A DNA stretch of 64,000 nucleotides, taken from Rhizobium sp. CF122. Its GTDB lineage: Bacteria > Pseudomonadota > Alphaproteobacteria > Rhizobiales > Rhizobiaceae. The position numbers and the translations under genes are program-made. Numbering within the stretch: the first letter of the stretch is position 1; each line of letters begins with the position of its first letter. The DNA lies in assembly GCF_000282035.1 (NCBI RefSeq), contig NZ_AKKA01000070.1, positions 141,875 to 205,874 on the forward strand. The letters run 5' to 3'. Of the stretch, positions 26,772 through 37,401 are shown in pieces. The notes below the pieces were generated by a model, which saw nothing but the letters and a program-made list of their open reading frames with translations, was not told the origin of the DNA and did not search any database.

Positions 26772-26792
26772 GTTCCGCTCCCTTGTTTGAAG

Positions 26793-26812
26793 GCCCCGCT
26801 ATGCTGCGGGGC
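26793..26812 (-). other. GC hairpin between phbA and phbB
   Basis: Stem GCCCCGC / GCGGGGC with loop TATGCT in the 68-base phbA-phbB gap. There is no T run after it on the minus strand, so it is more likely an mRNA-stability or partial attenuation element than a full terminator. Confidence 0.55.
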
Positions 26813-26839
26813 TCAGGTTATGGTTGGATTGCCTGCTAT

Positions 26840-28021
<1,182 letters not shown>

Positions 28022-28256
28022 GACGATCTCCTCGTTAACTCCACCAGATTAGAGGAAACTGACAAAGCTTCAACGCCGAGTCAAACGACAAGACTCTACC
28101 ATTCAATTTTAGGGATTGCTTACGCTGGGGCAAATTATCTCTGCCGTAAAAGGGGTTGCCGCATCGCACAAAGAGATTGTCACTGGGCTTCGTTTGCGTC
28201 TACATTCCTCGATGGAGGAATTTCCATAACAATCAGACGGGCTTCGGGAGACTGAT

Positions 28257-28829
28257 ATGGCGAAGAATGACGGGCAGATCGTAATCAAGAAATACGCCAA
28301 TCGCCGCCTCTACAATACAGGCACCAGCACTTATGTGACGTTGGAAGACCTGGCGGAGATGGTGAAGAAGGGTGAGGATTTTACGGTCCAGGATGCAAAG
28401 AGCGGCGACGACATTACCCACTCGGTACTGACGCAAATCATTTTCGAACAGGAATCCAAGACGGGCAACACGCTGCTGCCGATCTCGTTCCTCCGCCAGC
28501 TGATTACCTACTACGGCGACCAGATGCAGATGGTCGTTCCGAGCTTCCTGGAACATTCCATGCGCGCCTTTACTGAACAGCAGGCACAGATGCGCGAGCA
28601 GGTGACGCGCGCTTTCGGCGAAACGCCGATCGGCAAAAACCTGCAACTGCCGATGCAAATGGTCGAAGAGCAGGTCCGTCGCAACACCGAGATGTTCCAG
28701 CAAGCCATGCAGATGTTTTCGCCGTTCATGACGCCACCGGCCAAGGAAAGCCGCAAGGCGGAAGCAAAGGACATCGATGAGCTGAAGGAACAGCTGCGCG
28801 CACTTCAGAGCAAACTCGACAATCTCTAA
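28257..28829 (+). CDS. phaR: Polyhydroxyalkanoate synthesis regulator PhaR
   Basis: The 190-residue protein begins with a PHB accumulation regulatory domain at residues 6-66 (IVIKKYANRRLYNTGTSTYVT, cited as IVIKKYANRRLYNT then GTSTYVTLEDL). PhaR represses phasin and other PHB genes in the absence of polymer and binds nascent PHB granules; the rhizobial homologue, sometimes called AniA, also shifts carbon flow and exopolysaccharide. The C-terminal half is helical and Gln/Met-rich, as usual. GGGAG lies 8 bases before the ATG. The gene converges with the following membrane protein, only 3 bases apart. Confidence 0.94.
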   Translation: MAKNDGQIVIKKYANRRLYNTGTSTYVTLEDLAEMVKKGEDFTVQDAKSGDDITHSVLTQIIFEQESKTGNTLLPISFLRQLITYYGDQMQMVVPSFLEHSMRAFTEQQAQMREQVTRAFGETPIGKNLQLPMQMVEEQVRRNTEMFQQAMQMFSPFMTPPAKESRKAEAKDIDELKEQLRALQSKLDNL

Positions 28830-28832
28830 GCT

Positions 28833-29237
28833 TCAGAGCCCGATCGAAACATCGCGCCCGGCGGTGCGAATAGATACGGCAAAGCCGCCAATCACATCGA
28901 TCAACGCAATCGTCATCAGGATGAAGAAAACCTGGGTGGCCGCATCCTGGACGAGAAGAAACTCGACCAGGAAGGCTATGAAGACGAGCATCGACAGCAT
29001 GTGATTGGTTAGGCTACCGTCATTGCGCGTCGCCTTCAGTATCTCGAAGAACAGGACCGCAAGCGCGACGACGATAAAGAGGTCGCCGAGCGCCATGCTC
29101 CACATAGCTCCCGAAATCATCGACAAAACGATGACGTCGTTCTGCAGCGAGGGAAGCCCACCGCTGCCCATAAAGCCCAGCATCGACATATTGTAAAGAA
29201 TGAATGGAATAATCATCAGTGGCACGGCATTGAACAT
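28833..29237 (-). CDS. Small integral membrane protein of unknown function
   Basis: The 134-residue protein has about four hydrophobic segments: VPLMIIPFILYNMSML (residues 5-20), a middle segment around MALGDLFIVVALAVLFFEIL, MLSMLVFIAFLVEFLLV, and VFFILMTIALIDVIGGFAV near the C-terminus. No catalytic motif is seen and I do not recognise a named family. It sits between phaR and rpmF without operon signals. The short loops suggest a simple membrane-spanning role. Confidence that it is coding is fair because the hydrophobic pattern is continuous. Confidence 0.68.
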   Translation of the reverse strand: MFNAVPLMIIPFILYNMSMLGFMGSGGLPSLQNDVIVLSMISGAMWSMALGDLFIVVALAVLFFEILKATRNDGSLTNHMLSMLVFIAFLVEFLLVQDAATQVFFILMTIALIDVIGGFAVSIRTAGRDVSIGL

Positions 29238-29320
29238 ATGGCACAGCTCCCCCTCAGCCGGAGAATAGTGCCGTAAACAGCCGCATCACTTCAAGATATC
29301 ATAAGAATGTATTTGCCGCG

Positions 29321-29353
29321 GGAAAAAGCAAAAGGTCGGCACTGGGCCGACCT
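29321..29353 (-). terminator. Terminator after rpmF
   Basis: On the minus strand, AGGTCGGC and GCCGACCT (29353-29346 with 29340-29333) form the stem, followed by TTTTGCTTTTT. It lies about 33 bases after the rpmF stop codon. Confidence 0.85.
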
Positions 29354-29385
29354 CGCAAGTCCTACTCAGGCAAAACGCAAGTGTA

Positions 29386-29571
29386 TTATGCGCTTTCCTT
29401 CGGCGTCAGAACCTGACGGCCGCGATACATACCGGTCTTCAGATCGATATGGTGCGGACGACGCAGTTCGCCGGAGTTCTTGTCTTCAACGTAGGTCGGA
29501 GCCTTCAGTGCGTCTGCAGAGCGGCGCATACCGCGCTTGGACGGGCTCGTTTTTCTCTTCGGTACAGCCAT
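29386..29571 (-). CDS. rpmF: 50S ribosomal protein L32
   Basis: The 61-residue product starts [18 protein letters not shown], the signature of bacterial L32, and ends with the alphaproteobacterial version of the family ([18 protein letters not shown]). It lacks the zinc-binding cysteines found in some other L32 proteins, consistent with the Cys-minus form common in this class. It is a structural protein of the large subunit. A terminator follows, so it is probably a single-gene unit. Confidence 0.97.
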
Positions 29572-29727
29572 TTCTCTTACTCCACTTCACGGGCAAACAC
29601 ATCCAACGGCCAGACTGGCGGCCGAAACGACGTATCGCGATTTCGGAAATTTTGCGCGCTTATACATGCCTTGAGGGGGCTTGACCAGTCCCCAAGTTTA
29701 TTTTTTGGAATTCTGGCGATTCAAGAG

Positions 29728-30375
29728 TCAGACCTCGTCCTCCTCGACAATCCAGGGCTCGGACCGCGCTGCCTCTTCCCACTTCATCCAGGCCGGATGC
29801 GCCTTGACGGCGGCGATATAGCTCAGAGTGTCGCTGGCAGAAACTAGGTCGTAGACATCGAAGCGGCTGACAACAGGTGCGAACATGGCATCGGCGCCCG
29901 AAAAAGCGCCGAAAAGGAACGGCCCACCCGAATGAGCGCGCAAGTCACGCCAAATCGTCTCGATGCGGGCGACGTCGGCCATGACGCCGTCGGCGAGCGC
30001 AATCTTGCCCTTCGGCCGCCGGATATTCATCGGGCAAGCGCCGCGCAAGGCCCTGAAACCCGACAGCATCTCCATGGAAACGGCTCGCGCCACGGCTCGC
30101 TTGTCACGCTGCTTTGGCCAGATTCCGGCTTCCGGAAAAAGTTCGGCAACATACTCGATGATCGCCAACGACTGCCAGACACGAACGTCGCCGTGCTGGA
30201 GCACCGGCACCTGACCCGTTGGCGAGAACTCCTTGAAGTGCGGATTGCCCGCCGCGAAATCGAAGGGGACAAGCAGTTCATCGAACGGAATACCCGCGGC
30301 CGTCATGGCGATCCACGGCCGAAGCGACCACGACGAATAGTTCTTGTTGCCGATATAGAGCGTCAGCCTGTCCAA
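29728..30375 (-). CDS. Glutathione S-transferase family protein
   Basis: The 215-residue protein has the thioredoxin-like N-terminal GST domain (LTLYIGNKNYSSWSLRPWIA, with Ser likely at the glutathione site, and TGQVPVLQHGDV carrying the cis-Pro), then the helical C-terminal domain. I use the TTG at 30375 because GGGAG lies just upstream and the protein then starts at the GST fold; the longer frame to 30411 only adds unrelated residues. The substrate is unknown. The DUF1868 gene ends 13 bases upstream, so the two may be cotranscribed. Confidence 0.87.
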   Translation of the reverse strand: MDRLTLYIGNKNYSSWSLRPWIAMTAAGIPFDELLVPFDFAAGNPHFKEFSPTGQVPVLQHGDVRVWQSLAIIEYVAELFPEAGIWPKQRDKRAVARAVSMEMLSGFRALRGACPMNIRRPKGKIALADGVMADVARIETIWRDLRAHSGGPFLFGAFSGADAMFAPVVSRFDVYDLVSASDTLSYIAAVKAHPAWMKWEEAARSEPWIVEEDEV

Positions 30376-30388
30376 GAGGGTCTCCCTT

Positions 30389-31108
30389 TTACGCTTCGGG
30401 CGCGAACACAAGCCGCTCCTCGAAATGGTTCATATCGTCGAAAGTGCAGAAGGCGGGCGGCCTCAACGCTATGACGGGCGCGTTTTCGCGCAGCGTGGCG
30501 AGCGCGCGGTCGAGCATAGCCTGCCATGCCGGAAGTGCTGCTTCCTGTAGCCGTACGATTGGGTAGCAGAATGTGATATGGAACTCATAGGTATCATGAT
30601 CCGGATGTCGGTAGCCGAACACATCGGCGAAAGCGTCACGCCATTCCTTCATAACGCGCCGATCCGCAGCCGTAGCACCGTTCACGGTAAGCCCGACCGG
30701 CGTCACTTCGGTAACTTCAACATCGAAGGAGCCGAGCGACTCGAAGGATTGCAACCAATCCAGATAAATCTCGCTCATACGCTCGATCCCGGTATCAAGC
30801 GCCACATCCTGCGGCCAATAAGGCAGCCGGCGGCGATACTCGATAATGCCCTGAAACAGCGTCATATGCAGGCTGGAGATCGGCGTGAAGGCAAACTGCG
30901 ATGTTTCCGGCATCTCTAGAAAGCTCTGGCGCGCCTCAATGATCGCTTGCTGTGACGGTGATCCCTCGATCAGATGACAGACGACGGTATTGCCCGGCTC
31001 GCGCAGAAACGTACCGGCTGCGTCGTAGCGGGTCCCGAAATGACGTGGCGGAGTAGGGTTATGGGTCGCGGAATAGGTGAGAAGCGCGGGCGAAAAGGCA
31101 GAAATCAT
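30389..31108 (-). CDS. DUF1868 protein, LigT/2H-phosphoesterase-like
   Basis: The 239-residue protein contains two H-x-T motifs, HMTLFQG and HITFCYP, about 95 residues apart. This is the signature of 2H phosphoesterases and LigT-type RNA ligases; the surrounding sequence fits DUF1868. Such proteins act on cyclic phosphates of RNA or nucleotides, but this family has no assigned substrate that I can name from sequence. It lies directly upstream of the GST gene on the same strand. The ATG at 31108 has only a weak ribosome-binding site. Confidence 0.72.
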   Translation of the reverse strand: MISAFSPALLTYSATHNPTPPRHFGTRYDAAGTFLREPGNTVVCHLIEGSPSQQAIIEARQSFLEMPETSQFAFTPISSLHMTLFQGIIEYRRRLPYWPQDVALDTGIERMSEIYLDWLQSFESLGSFDVEVTEVTPVGLTVNGATAADRRVMKEWRDAFADVFGYRHPDHDTYEFHITFCYPIVRLQEAALPAWQAMLDRALATLRENAPVIALRPPAFCTFDDMNHFEERLVFAPEA

Positions 31109-31209
31109 CGCTGGCAGTCCAGTCGTTGGTGGCGGGATTTCCGTCCATACTTTCTTTTAAAGCACGAATGCCAGATGACACTCATGAACACCAACGACTT
31201 ATTCCAATA

Positions 31210-31926
31210 TCAATCATAAATGCATCTGATGTAATCGCCCGAACCGCGCGCGCGCCGCTCGATGAGGCTGGCAAGTCGTCGCAGCCCCCGCCCGGGCTTG
31301 CCGGCGTTACGATCGAAGGGGTTGGGAAGCGACACGGCGAGTAGGGCGGCTTGCCGGCTGGTCAGCTTCGATGCCGGTACCTTGAAATGGTGACGTGCCG
31401 CAGCCTCGATGCCATAGATGCCCGGCCCCCATTCTGCAATGTTGAGGTAAATCTCCATCAGGCGCCGCTTTGACCAGATAAAGTCTGCCGTCACAGCCAA
31501 TGGCAGTTCCAGCGCCTTGCGAACGAACGAACGGCTATTCCATAGAAACAGGTTCTTGACGGTCTGCATCGGAATCGTACTGCCGCCACGCGTGGAGTGA
31601 CCGCTTAGCGTATCCTCCAGGAGCATACGCATCTCATCCCAATCGACGCCGCCATGGAAACAGTACTGCCCGTCTTCGGACATCATCACCGACTGAACAA
31701 GAACCGGCGAGATATTGTCGATTGAGACCCATTGCCGGTCATAGCCGCGCAGCAACACCAGATCACGGAGCATGAGCGTGGAAACGGGATGAATGAAGGG
31801 CAGCAGGTAAAGGACGATCAGGACATACGGAAGGATAACGAGCCCCGCCAGCGCGAGAACGATGCGCATGATCACCGGACGACCCTTAAGCCAAAGAAAC
31901 GCGTGCCTGTAAATCGGCACGGTCAT
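31210..31926 (-). CDS. mtgA: Monofunctional peptidoglycan glycosyltransferase
   Basis: The 238-residue protein has one N-terminal membrane segment (residues about 20-43) and a family-51 glycosyltransferase domain. Its motifs are [17 protein letters not shown] (catalytic Glu), [16 protein letters not shown] and [20 protein letters not shown] (second Glu). It polymerises lipid II glycan strands on the periplasmic side of the inner membrane without a transpeptidase. The ATG at 31926 is preceded by AGAGAGGAAAG; the longer frame to 32076 is not needed. It is divergent from ispA. Confidence 0.94.
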   Translation of the reverse strand: MTVPIYRHAFLWLKGRPVIMRIVLALAGLVILPYVLIVLYLLPFIHPVSTLMLRDLVLLRGYDRQWVSIDNISPVLVQSVMMSEDGQYCFHGGVDWDEMRMLLEDTLSGHSTRGGSTIPMQTVKNLFLWNSRSFVRKALELPLAVTADFIWSKRRLMEIYLNIAEWGPGIYGIEAAARHHFKVPASKLTSRQAALLAVSLPNPFDRNAGKPGRGLRRLASLIERRARGSGDYIRCIYD

Positions 31927-32091
31927 GCTTTCCTCTCTCTCCGGCGTTATGTCCAAATTCCCCGACCCAGTCTCTTGCCCTTCTCCTCCATAGCGTTTGC
32001 GACCTGGCATTGCCAGAGACAAAGGAAATCTTCGCCGCACCATCGACAATTCCGTTGCAAGCGGAAGCCGGCTCATGCCAAACAGCGCGCC

Positions 32092-33006
32092 ATGGACGCA
32101 AGCTCTGAAACATTCGAAGCCAGATTGACCGCCACGGCGCGAGAGGTCGAGGCTGTACTCGATATTCTACTGTCGCCGTCCGTACTGAACGACGAAATCG
32201 CCCGGCCGGAACGGCTGCGTTCGGCCATGCACTATGCCGTCCTGAACGGCGGCAAGCGGCTGCGACCCTTCCTTGTCGTCGAAACGGCATCGTTGCTCGG
32301 CGGCGACAGGAACGCGGCACTGAGGGTGGGAGCGGCACTCGAATGCGTGCACTGTTATTCGCTCGTCCACGACGATCTGCCGGCAATGGACGACGACGAC
32401 CTGCGCCGAGGCAAGCCGACCGTGCACATCGCCTATGATGAAGCGACCGCCATCCTCGCCGGTGACAGCCTGCTGACCTATGCCTTTGACATCATCGCCG
32501 CACCCGAAACGAAATTACCTGACGCGGCCAAGGTGGCTTTGACGCTGGCACTAGCGCGCGCTGCAGGCATTGGAGGCATGGCCGGCGGCCAGGCTCTCGA
32601 CCTTGCCGCCGAGAAGCAGGCGCCAGACGAGCAGAGCATCATCACGCTGCAGGCCATGAAGACTGGGGCACTCATCCGCTACGCCTGCGAGGCCGGCGCT
32701 ATCGTCGCCGGTGCTTCCCCAGAGGATCGCGCGCGATTGCGTCAGTTCGGCGAGAGGATCGGTCTCGCCTTCCAGCTCGCCGACGACATTCTCGATCTCA
32801 CCTCCGATGCCGCCACCATGGGCAAGGCGACGGGCAAGGACGCTGGCCGCGGCAAAGGCACGTTGGTGGCAATGCACGGCATGGCATGGGCGGAAGCCAA
32901 GCTTGCCGAGCAGGTGCGTGAGGCACAAGCACTGCTGGCTCCCTATTCCGAGCGCAGCATCATTCTCGCGGAAGCGGCTCGCTTCATTGCCGGACGCAAG
33001 AGCTGA
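32092..33006 (+). CDS. ispA: Polyprenyl synthetase, farnesyl diphosphate synthase type
   Basis: The 304-residue enzyme carries the two Asp-rich motifs of trans-prenyltransferases: [17 protein letters not shown] and DDILDLTSD, with [10 protein letters not shown] near the start. The DDxxxxD insertion in the first motif marks bacterial type FPP/GPP synthases. It condenses IPP with DMAPP and GPP to farnesyl diphosphate, the precursor of ubiquinone side chains, undecaprenyl phosphate and hopanoids. The ATG at 32092 is used; the open frame extends far upstream over mtgA, but that part is a shadow. ispG, an earlier step, lies about 1 kb away. Confidence 0.94.
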   Translation: MDASSETFEARLTATAREVEAVLDILLSPSVLNDEIARPERLRSAMHYAVLNGGKRLRPFLVVETASLLGGDRNAALRVGAALECVHCYSLVHDDLPAMDDDDLRRGKPTVHIAYDEATAILAGDSLLTYAFDIIAAPETKLPDAAKVALTLALARAAGIGGMAGGQALDLAAEKQAPDEQSIITLQAMKTGALIRYACEAGAIVAGASPEDRARLRQFGERIGLAFQLADDILDLTSDAATMGKATGKDAGRGKGTLVAMHGMAWAEAKLAEQVREAQALLAPYSERSIILAEAARFIAGRKS

Positions 33007-33124
33007 AAAAGCGTCACCGGGACAATATTTCCGCCAACACACGAGACACAGTCTCTTGTCGATCGCCGCGAACCGCGCCTAAGAAATAGGGCCAATATTC
33101 AACCGGCCGAGTAAGAGACGCAAG

Positions 33125-33763
33125 ATGCATGAGATCCTGACCTATCTACCGCAGATCCTGCCTGCCTACGTCGCTTATTTGATCGCCGTCATCAGCCCCG
33201 GCCCGGCAATCATGGCAATCGTGTCGACCTCTATGACGCATGGCCGAAAGGCGGGCATGACCATCTCGCTCGGCATCTTCGCCGGCTCGTTCACCTGGGC
33301 CTGCGCTGCCGCACTCGGCCTTGCTACCATCCTCCAGACCTACGCCATGGCGCTGGAGATCCTGAAGATCTTCGGCGGCCTCTATCTGCTCTACCTCGCC
33401 TACAAGGCCTTCAAGGCTGTTCGCGCCAACGATGAACTGCCGCAGACTGTCGTGCAAAAGCGCCTTACGACACCCGCCCTATTGCTGCGTGGCTACGGCA
33501 TTCACGTCACCAACCCGAAAGCGATCTTCGCGTGGCTGGCGATCATCGCGCTCGGAATGCCGCAGGGCGCCCCGGCATCTGTCGCCGGCCTGATTATCGG
33601 CATTTGCATGACAACGGGATTCATCATCTTCATGGGCTATGCAGTGCTCTTCTCGACACCGCACGCGCTGAAGATCTATCGAAGCCTGCGACTCTGGATC
33701 GAAGGTGCCATGGCAGCCTTTTACTGCTTTGCAGGTTTAAAGCTTTTGACCAGCCGAATCTGA
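33125..33763 (+). CDS. LysE-family amino-acid exporter (RhtB type)
   Basis: The 212-residue protein has six predicted membrane segments and the family pattern YLIAVISPGPAIMAIVSTSM (segment 1), GLYLLYLAYKAFKA and GIHVTNPKAIFAWLAII. LysE/RhtB transporters export amino acids such as lysine, homoserine or threonine from the cytoplasm. The substrate cannot be read from the sequence. The gene is monocistronic by spacing: 118 bases after ispA and convergent with ispG. Confidence 0.9.
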   Translation: MHEILTYLPQILPAYVAYLIAVISPGPAIMAIVSTSMTHGRKAGMTISLGIFAGSFTWACAAALGLATILQTYAMALEILKIFGGLYLLYLAYKAFKAVRANDELPQTVVQKRLTTPALLLRGYGIHVTNPKAIFAWLAIIALGMPQGAPASVAGLIIGICMTTGFIIFMGYAVLFSTPHALKIYRSLRLWIEGAMAAFYCFAGLKLLTSRI

Positions 33764-33777
33764 CCCAGCGCCGCGGA

Positions 33778-35028
33778 CTACTCCGCGGCCGTCTTCTGCC
33801 CGAACCGCTTTTCGATGTAGTCGATAACAAGCGCCTCGAAGTCTGAAGCGATGTTCGGACCGCGCAGCGTCAACGCCTTCTGGCCATCGATAAAGATGGG
33901 CGCTGCTGGCGTTTCGCCGGTGCCTGGCAACGAAATGCCGATGTCGGCGTGCTTGCTTTCACCAGGCCCGTTGACGATGCAGCCCATGACCGCAACGTTC
34001 AGAGCTTCGACGCCCGGATATTTTTCGCGCCAGACCGGCATGTTTTTGCGAATGTCGTTCTGGATGTTCTGCGCCAGTTCCTGGAAGACGGTCGAGGTCG
34101 TGCGGCCGCAGCCGGGACAAGCGGCCACGACAGGGATAAACTGGCGGAAGCCCATCACCTGCAGCAGTTCCTGGGCGACCTGCACTTCGCGCGTCCGGTC
34201 GCCATTCGGCTCCGGCGTCAGCGACACGCGGATGGTGTCGCCGATCCCTTGTTGCAGGACATAGCCCATGGCAGCCGACGAGGCGACGATCCCCTTGCTG
34301 CCCATCCCGGCTTCGGTAAGACCGAGGTGCAAAGCATGGTCAGAGCGTTCGGAGAGCATCGAATAGACGGCGATCAGATCCTGTACCTGGCTAACCTTGG
34401 CCGACAGGATGATCCGGTTGCGCGGCAGGCCGATCTCTTCGGCCAGATTGGCCGAAATCAAAGCGGACTGCACGATCGCTTCGCGAGTCACCTGCCGCGC
34501 CGAAAGCGGCGAGCCAGCCGCGGCGTTCTGATCCATCAGCGCCGTCAGCAACTCTTGATCCAGCGAACCCCAATTCACTCCGATGCGTACCGGCTTGTCG
34601 TAGCGGATCGCCATCTCGATGATATCACCGAACTGCTTGTCCTTCTTGTCCTTGAAGCCGACGTTGCCCGGGTTGATGCGGTATTTCGCCAACGCCTCGG
34701 CACAAGCCGGATGATCGGCAAGAAGCTTGTGGCCAATATAGTGAAAATCACCGACCAGCGGCACGTCCATGCCAAGGCGCAACAGCCTCTCGCGAATCTT
34801 CGGAACCGCAGCTGCACTTTCGTCGCGGTCTACGGTGATACGGACGATCTCCGAGCCCGCCTTGAAGAGAGCCGCCACCTGGGCAACCGTTGAGTCGATA
34901 TCCGCCGTGTCGGTATTTGTCATCGACTGGACGACAACTGGCGCGCCACCGCCCACGATGACGCCGCCAACATCGACGGCGACGGATGCGCGGCGCGGTT
35001 TCGGATCAAAATCTGCAGCAGAAGACAT
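33778..35028 (-). CDS. ispG: 4-hydroxy-3-methylbut-2-en-1-yl diphosphate synthase
   Basis: The 416-residue iron-sulfur enzyme carries the three cluster cysteines in [11 protein letters not shown] and [10 protein letters not shown], at roughly residues 300-355, and the N-terminal TIM-barrel motif [18 protein letters not shown]. It catalyses the penultimate step of the MEP isoprenoid pathway using reduced ferredoxin or flavodoxin. With ispA close by, the window holds two isoprenoid steps. The protein is about 40 residues longer than the E. coli enzyme, as is usual for Alphaproteobacteria. Confidence 0.96.
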   Translation of the reverse strand: MSSAADFDPKPRRASVAVDVGGVIVGGGAPVVVQSMTNTDTADIDSTVAQVAALFKAGSEIVRITVDRDESAAAVPKIRERLLRLGMDVPLVGDFHYIGHKLLADHPACAEALAKYRINPGNVGFKDKKDKQFGDIIEMAIRYDKPVRIGVNWGSLDQELLTALMDQNAAAGSPLSARQVTREAIVQSALISANLAEEIGLPRNRIILSAKVSQVQDLIAVYSMLSERSDHALHLGLTEAGMGSKGIVASSAAMGYVLQQGIGDTIRVSLTPEPNGDRTREVQVAQELLQVMGFRQFIPVVAACPGCGRTTSTVFQELAQNIQNDIRKNMPVWREKYPGVEALNVAVMGCIVNGPGESKHADIGISLPGTGETPAAPIFIDGQKALTLRGPNIASDFEALVIDYIEKRFGQKTAAE

Positions 35029-35126
35029 ATAGAGTTCTTGAACCCCTAAAATTCGTGTCTTTCAGGTGGATCATGCCTGCTTTGTTGTCAACCCGCCCCG
35101 CGCATCACTTTTGTTTGGAGCTGGGC

Positions 35127-36320
35127 TCAGTGACCGCCGCCTGAAATACCATCGGCATAGCGCGCCAGGTTCGAGAACAATAGCACGACGACAAGCAACA
35201 CAGGTAGCGCCATGAAGACCACACTAAAGCCGATGTGCTCGGCGACGAAGCCGATCGCAGACGGCGCAACCAGCATGCCGGAATAGCCCATTGTGGTGAC
35301 GACCGACAGGCCGATACCAGCCCTCAGGCCCGGAACATTGCCGGCAGCCGAAAAGGCGATCGGAACCATGTTTGAAATCCCGATCCCACAGAAGGCGAAG
35401 CCGAGGATCGCAATTTCCGCGTTGGGAGCAAAGGCCGCGAGGAGCATGCCTGATATGGCAAACAGCGTGCAGATCCGAAGCGTCGTCACGCCGCCGAGCC
35501 GGTCGCGAACAAGATCGCCGCCAAACCGCATGATCGCCATGGTGAGGGAGAAGGCCGCAAAGCCGAAGCCGGAGACGGCGACCGATGCGCCCAGTTCCTG
35601 ACGCAGATAAAGCGCGCCCCAATCCAGCACGGCGCCCTCCGGAACCATGGAAAAAAGTGCCATGAGACCGAGCAGCCAGGGCAGCGGCGTGAGCGGCAGT
35701 CGCAGCTTTTCCTTCTTTTCGTCGGGGTGTGGTTGATCGGTGAGGATCATCGTCCACGCGATTGCAAGGAAGATCACAGCCAGCACGGTTGCGATCTGCG
35801 CATGCCAAAGTACGCCGAATTCGGCAATCAGCAAGCCGCCGAGACCTGCACCGATCAACCCCCCCAGGCTCCAGAAGGCATGGCACGAAGACATGATGGC
35901 GCGCCGCATCGATTGCTCGACGGCTACCGCGTTCGCATTCATGGCAACGTCCATCGCGCCGATAAAACCACCGAATAGAAAGATCGAGATTGCCCCGGTC
36001 AAGACGTTCGGCGAGAGCGTCAGCGCAAGCAGGGAAGGCAACAGGCAGACCGCAGCAACCTGCGCCACACGCTTCGAGCCGTAGCGTGCGATCTGCGTTC
36101 CTGCGATCGGCATCAGCATTAGCGAACCGACGCCGAAAACCAGGATCATCAGTCCGAGTTCGAACTTGCTGAGTTGCAGGCGTTCGGCGAAATCCGGAAT
36201 CTTCGGCGCCCAGCAGCCGACCAGAAAGCCGTTCATCAGGAACAGCAACGAGACTGCCGCCCTGCCTCTGGTCACGAAGCCGCTTCTGGCGATCGTTGTC
36301 ACGTTCACTTGACTGTCCAT
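35127..36320 (-). CDS. MFS transporter (YbjJ/sugar-type)
   Basis: The 397-residue protein has about 12 membrane segments. It begins with RGRAAVSLLFLMNGFLVGCWAPKIP (cited as RAAVSLLFLMNGFLVG then CWAPKIP), a pattern seen in YbjJ-like MFS carriers, and a second-half segment GGFIGAMDVAMNANAV. The ATG at 36320 is used; the frame runs to 36518, but the extra part shadows the next gene. It starts 52 bases after the DeoR gene stop on the same strand. That pairing suggests sugar or sugar-derivative export or import regulated by DeoR, but no substrate can be named. Confidence 0.84.
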   Translation of the reverse strand: MDSQVNVTTIARSGFVTRGRAAVSLLFLMNGFLVGCWAPKIPDFAERLQLSKFELGLMILVFGVGSLMLMPIAGTQIARYGSKRVAQVAAVCLLPSLLALTLSPNVLTGAISIFLFGGFIGAMDVAMNANAVAVEQSMRRAIMSSCHAFWSLGGLIGAGLGGLLIAEFGVLWHAQIATVLAVIFLAIAWTMILTDQPHPDEKKEKLRLPLTPLPWLLGLMALFSMVPEGAVLDWGALYLRQELGASVAVSGFGFAAFSLTMAIMRFGGDLVRDRLGGVTTLRICTLFAISGMLLAAFAPNAEIAILGFAFCGIGISNMVPIAFSAAGNVPGLRAGIGLSVVTTMGYSGMLVAPSAIGFVAEHIGFSVVFMALPVLLVVVLLFSNLARYADGISGGGH

Positions 36321-36372
36321 GCCTCTTCCCAATATGCCTCGGCGACGGAACCGGTCCGCGCCCGATTTTGAA

Positions 36373-37155
36373 CTATGTTCTCGCCGTCTCGCGGGCCACG
36401 ATCGTCTTGCAGCCGCGTTCGCGATATTGCGCCAGCATGGCTGGATCGGCGTTGCTTTCGACCACCAGACACGCGCAATGCGCCACAGCGAGAACGCCAT
36501 GCGGCGCAGCGGTGGCAAATTTTTCTGAGGTCACCGCAACGAGGACCTTCCTGCTCCGCGATGCCGCAAAACGCTTGAACTCGGCATCCTCGAACCCGAA
36601 GGTCGTAACGCCTGCTGCCAGATCGATGCCGCAGGCGCCGAGCACGCAGAGATCGGGGGACAGCGACTCCATGTCCCGCATGGCCTTCGCACCAAGCGCT
36701 CCACCAACCTGCCGATCGAGCAGACCGCCGATAAGGATGACATTGACCAAAGGTTTTTCGAGCAGCGCGGCAGCGATCGCCGGCGCGTTCGTGGCCGCAG
36801 TCAGCGCCATGTCGGCGGGTAGCGCCGCAGCGATGGCAAGATTCGTGCTGCCGGCATCGAAGAAGACTGTCGATCCGGGCGCTATCTGCGAAACGGCAGC
36901 AAGTGCCAATGCTTGCTTGCGATCCCGCGCAACCCCCATGCGGTGGTTGAGGCTGGTGCTGGCGGGTGAAACCGGCAACGCACCGCCGTAAACGCGCTCG
37001 CAAAGGCCTGCAGCTGCCATCTCGCGAAGATCCCGACGCACCGTATCCTCGGACACGCCGAACTCCTCCGCCAGTTCGGCGGCAAGGACACGGCCGTTGA
37101 TCTGCAGCTTCCGCGAAATGGCGCTTTGCCGCTCCTGCATGAGAAGTTCGTTCAT
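36373..37155 (-). CDS. DeoR-family transcriptional regulator
   Basis: The 260-residue protein has the DeoR helix-turn-helix at residues 6-57 (RVLAAELAEEFGVSEDTVRRDL, cited as RVLAAELAEEFG then VSEDTVRRDL) and the C-terminal sugar-phosphate sensor domain (FFDAGSTNLAIA, LIGGLLDRQVGGALG). Family members are usually repressors of sugar catabolic genes released by a phosphorylated sugar. The ATG at 37155 gives the standard start, MNELLMQERQSAI. The MFS gene downstream is the probable target. A 7-base inverted repeat upstream is a candidate autoregulatory operator. Confidence 0.9.
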   Translation of the reverse strand: MNELLMQERQSAISRKLQINGRVLAAELAEEFGVSEDTVRRDLREMAAAGLCERVYGGALPVSPASTSLNHRMGVARDRKQALALAAVSQIAPGSTVFFDAGSTNLAIAAALPADMALTAATNAPAIAAALLEKPLVNVILIGGLLDRQVGGALGAKAMRDMESLSPDLCVLGACGIDLAAGVTTFGFEDAEFKRFAASRSRKVLVAVTSEKFATAAPHGVLAVAHCACLVVESNADPAMLAQYRERGCKTIVARETART

Positions 37156-37246
37156 GTTCGTGCCGGTTTCGTCGATCTCGTCATTAATCAGGCAAGAACA
37201 TGCATAAACAAATGCGATTACGCACGCAAGGGCGCGCGCCATACAC

Positions 37247-37266
37247 GTTTCGTCACGCTACGAAAC
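37247..37266 (-). promoter_or_regulatory. Inverted repeat upstream of the DeoR gene, candidate operator
   Basis: Perfect arms GTTTCGT (37247-37253) and ACGAAAC (37260-37266) with a 6-base spacer, 92 bases before the DeoR start. DeoR-family repressors often bind TTTCG-type repeats. The gap also feeds the divergent cystine-type importer. Confidence 0.5.
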
Positions 37267-37401
37267 AACGCCCACCGAAATCGTGAGAAATGAGAAAAAT
37301 ATTCGCACCTGCCGATTTTCTTTGCAGTTTTCTACGCTTCTTCTCAAATGCTTTTCTGCGATTTTCCATGCATCGATTACATCTGGTGAACTGGACAAGA
37401 C

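Noticed and set aside
31732..32091. Upstream extension of the ispA frame to 31732
   Set aside because: The additional 120 residues overlap mtgA on the other strand and do not resemble prenyl synthases; ATG at 32092 fits the family.
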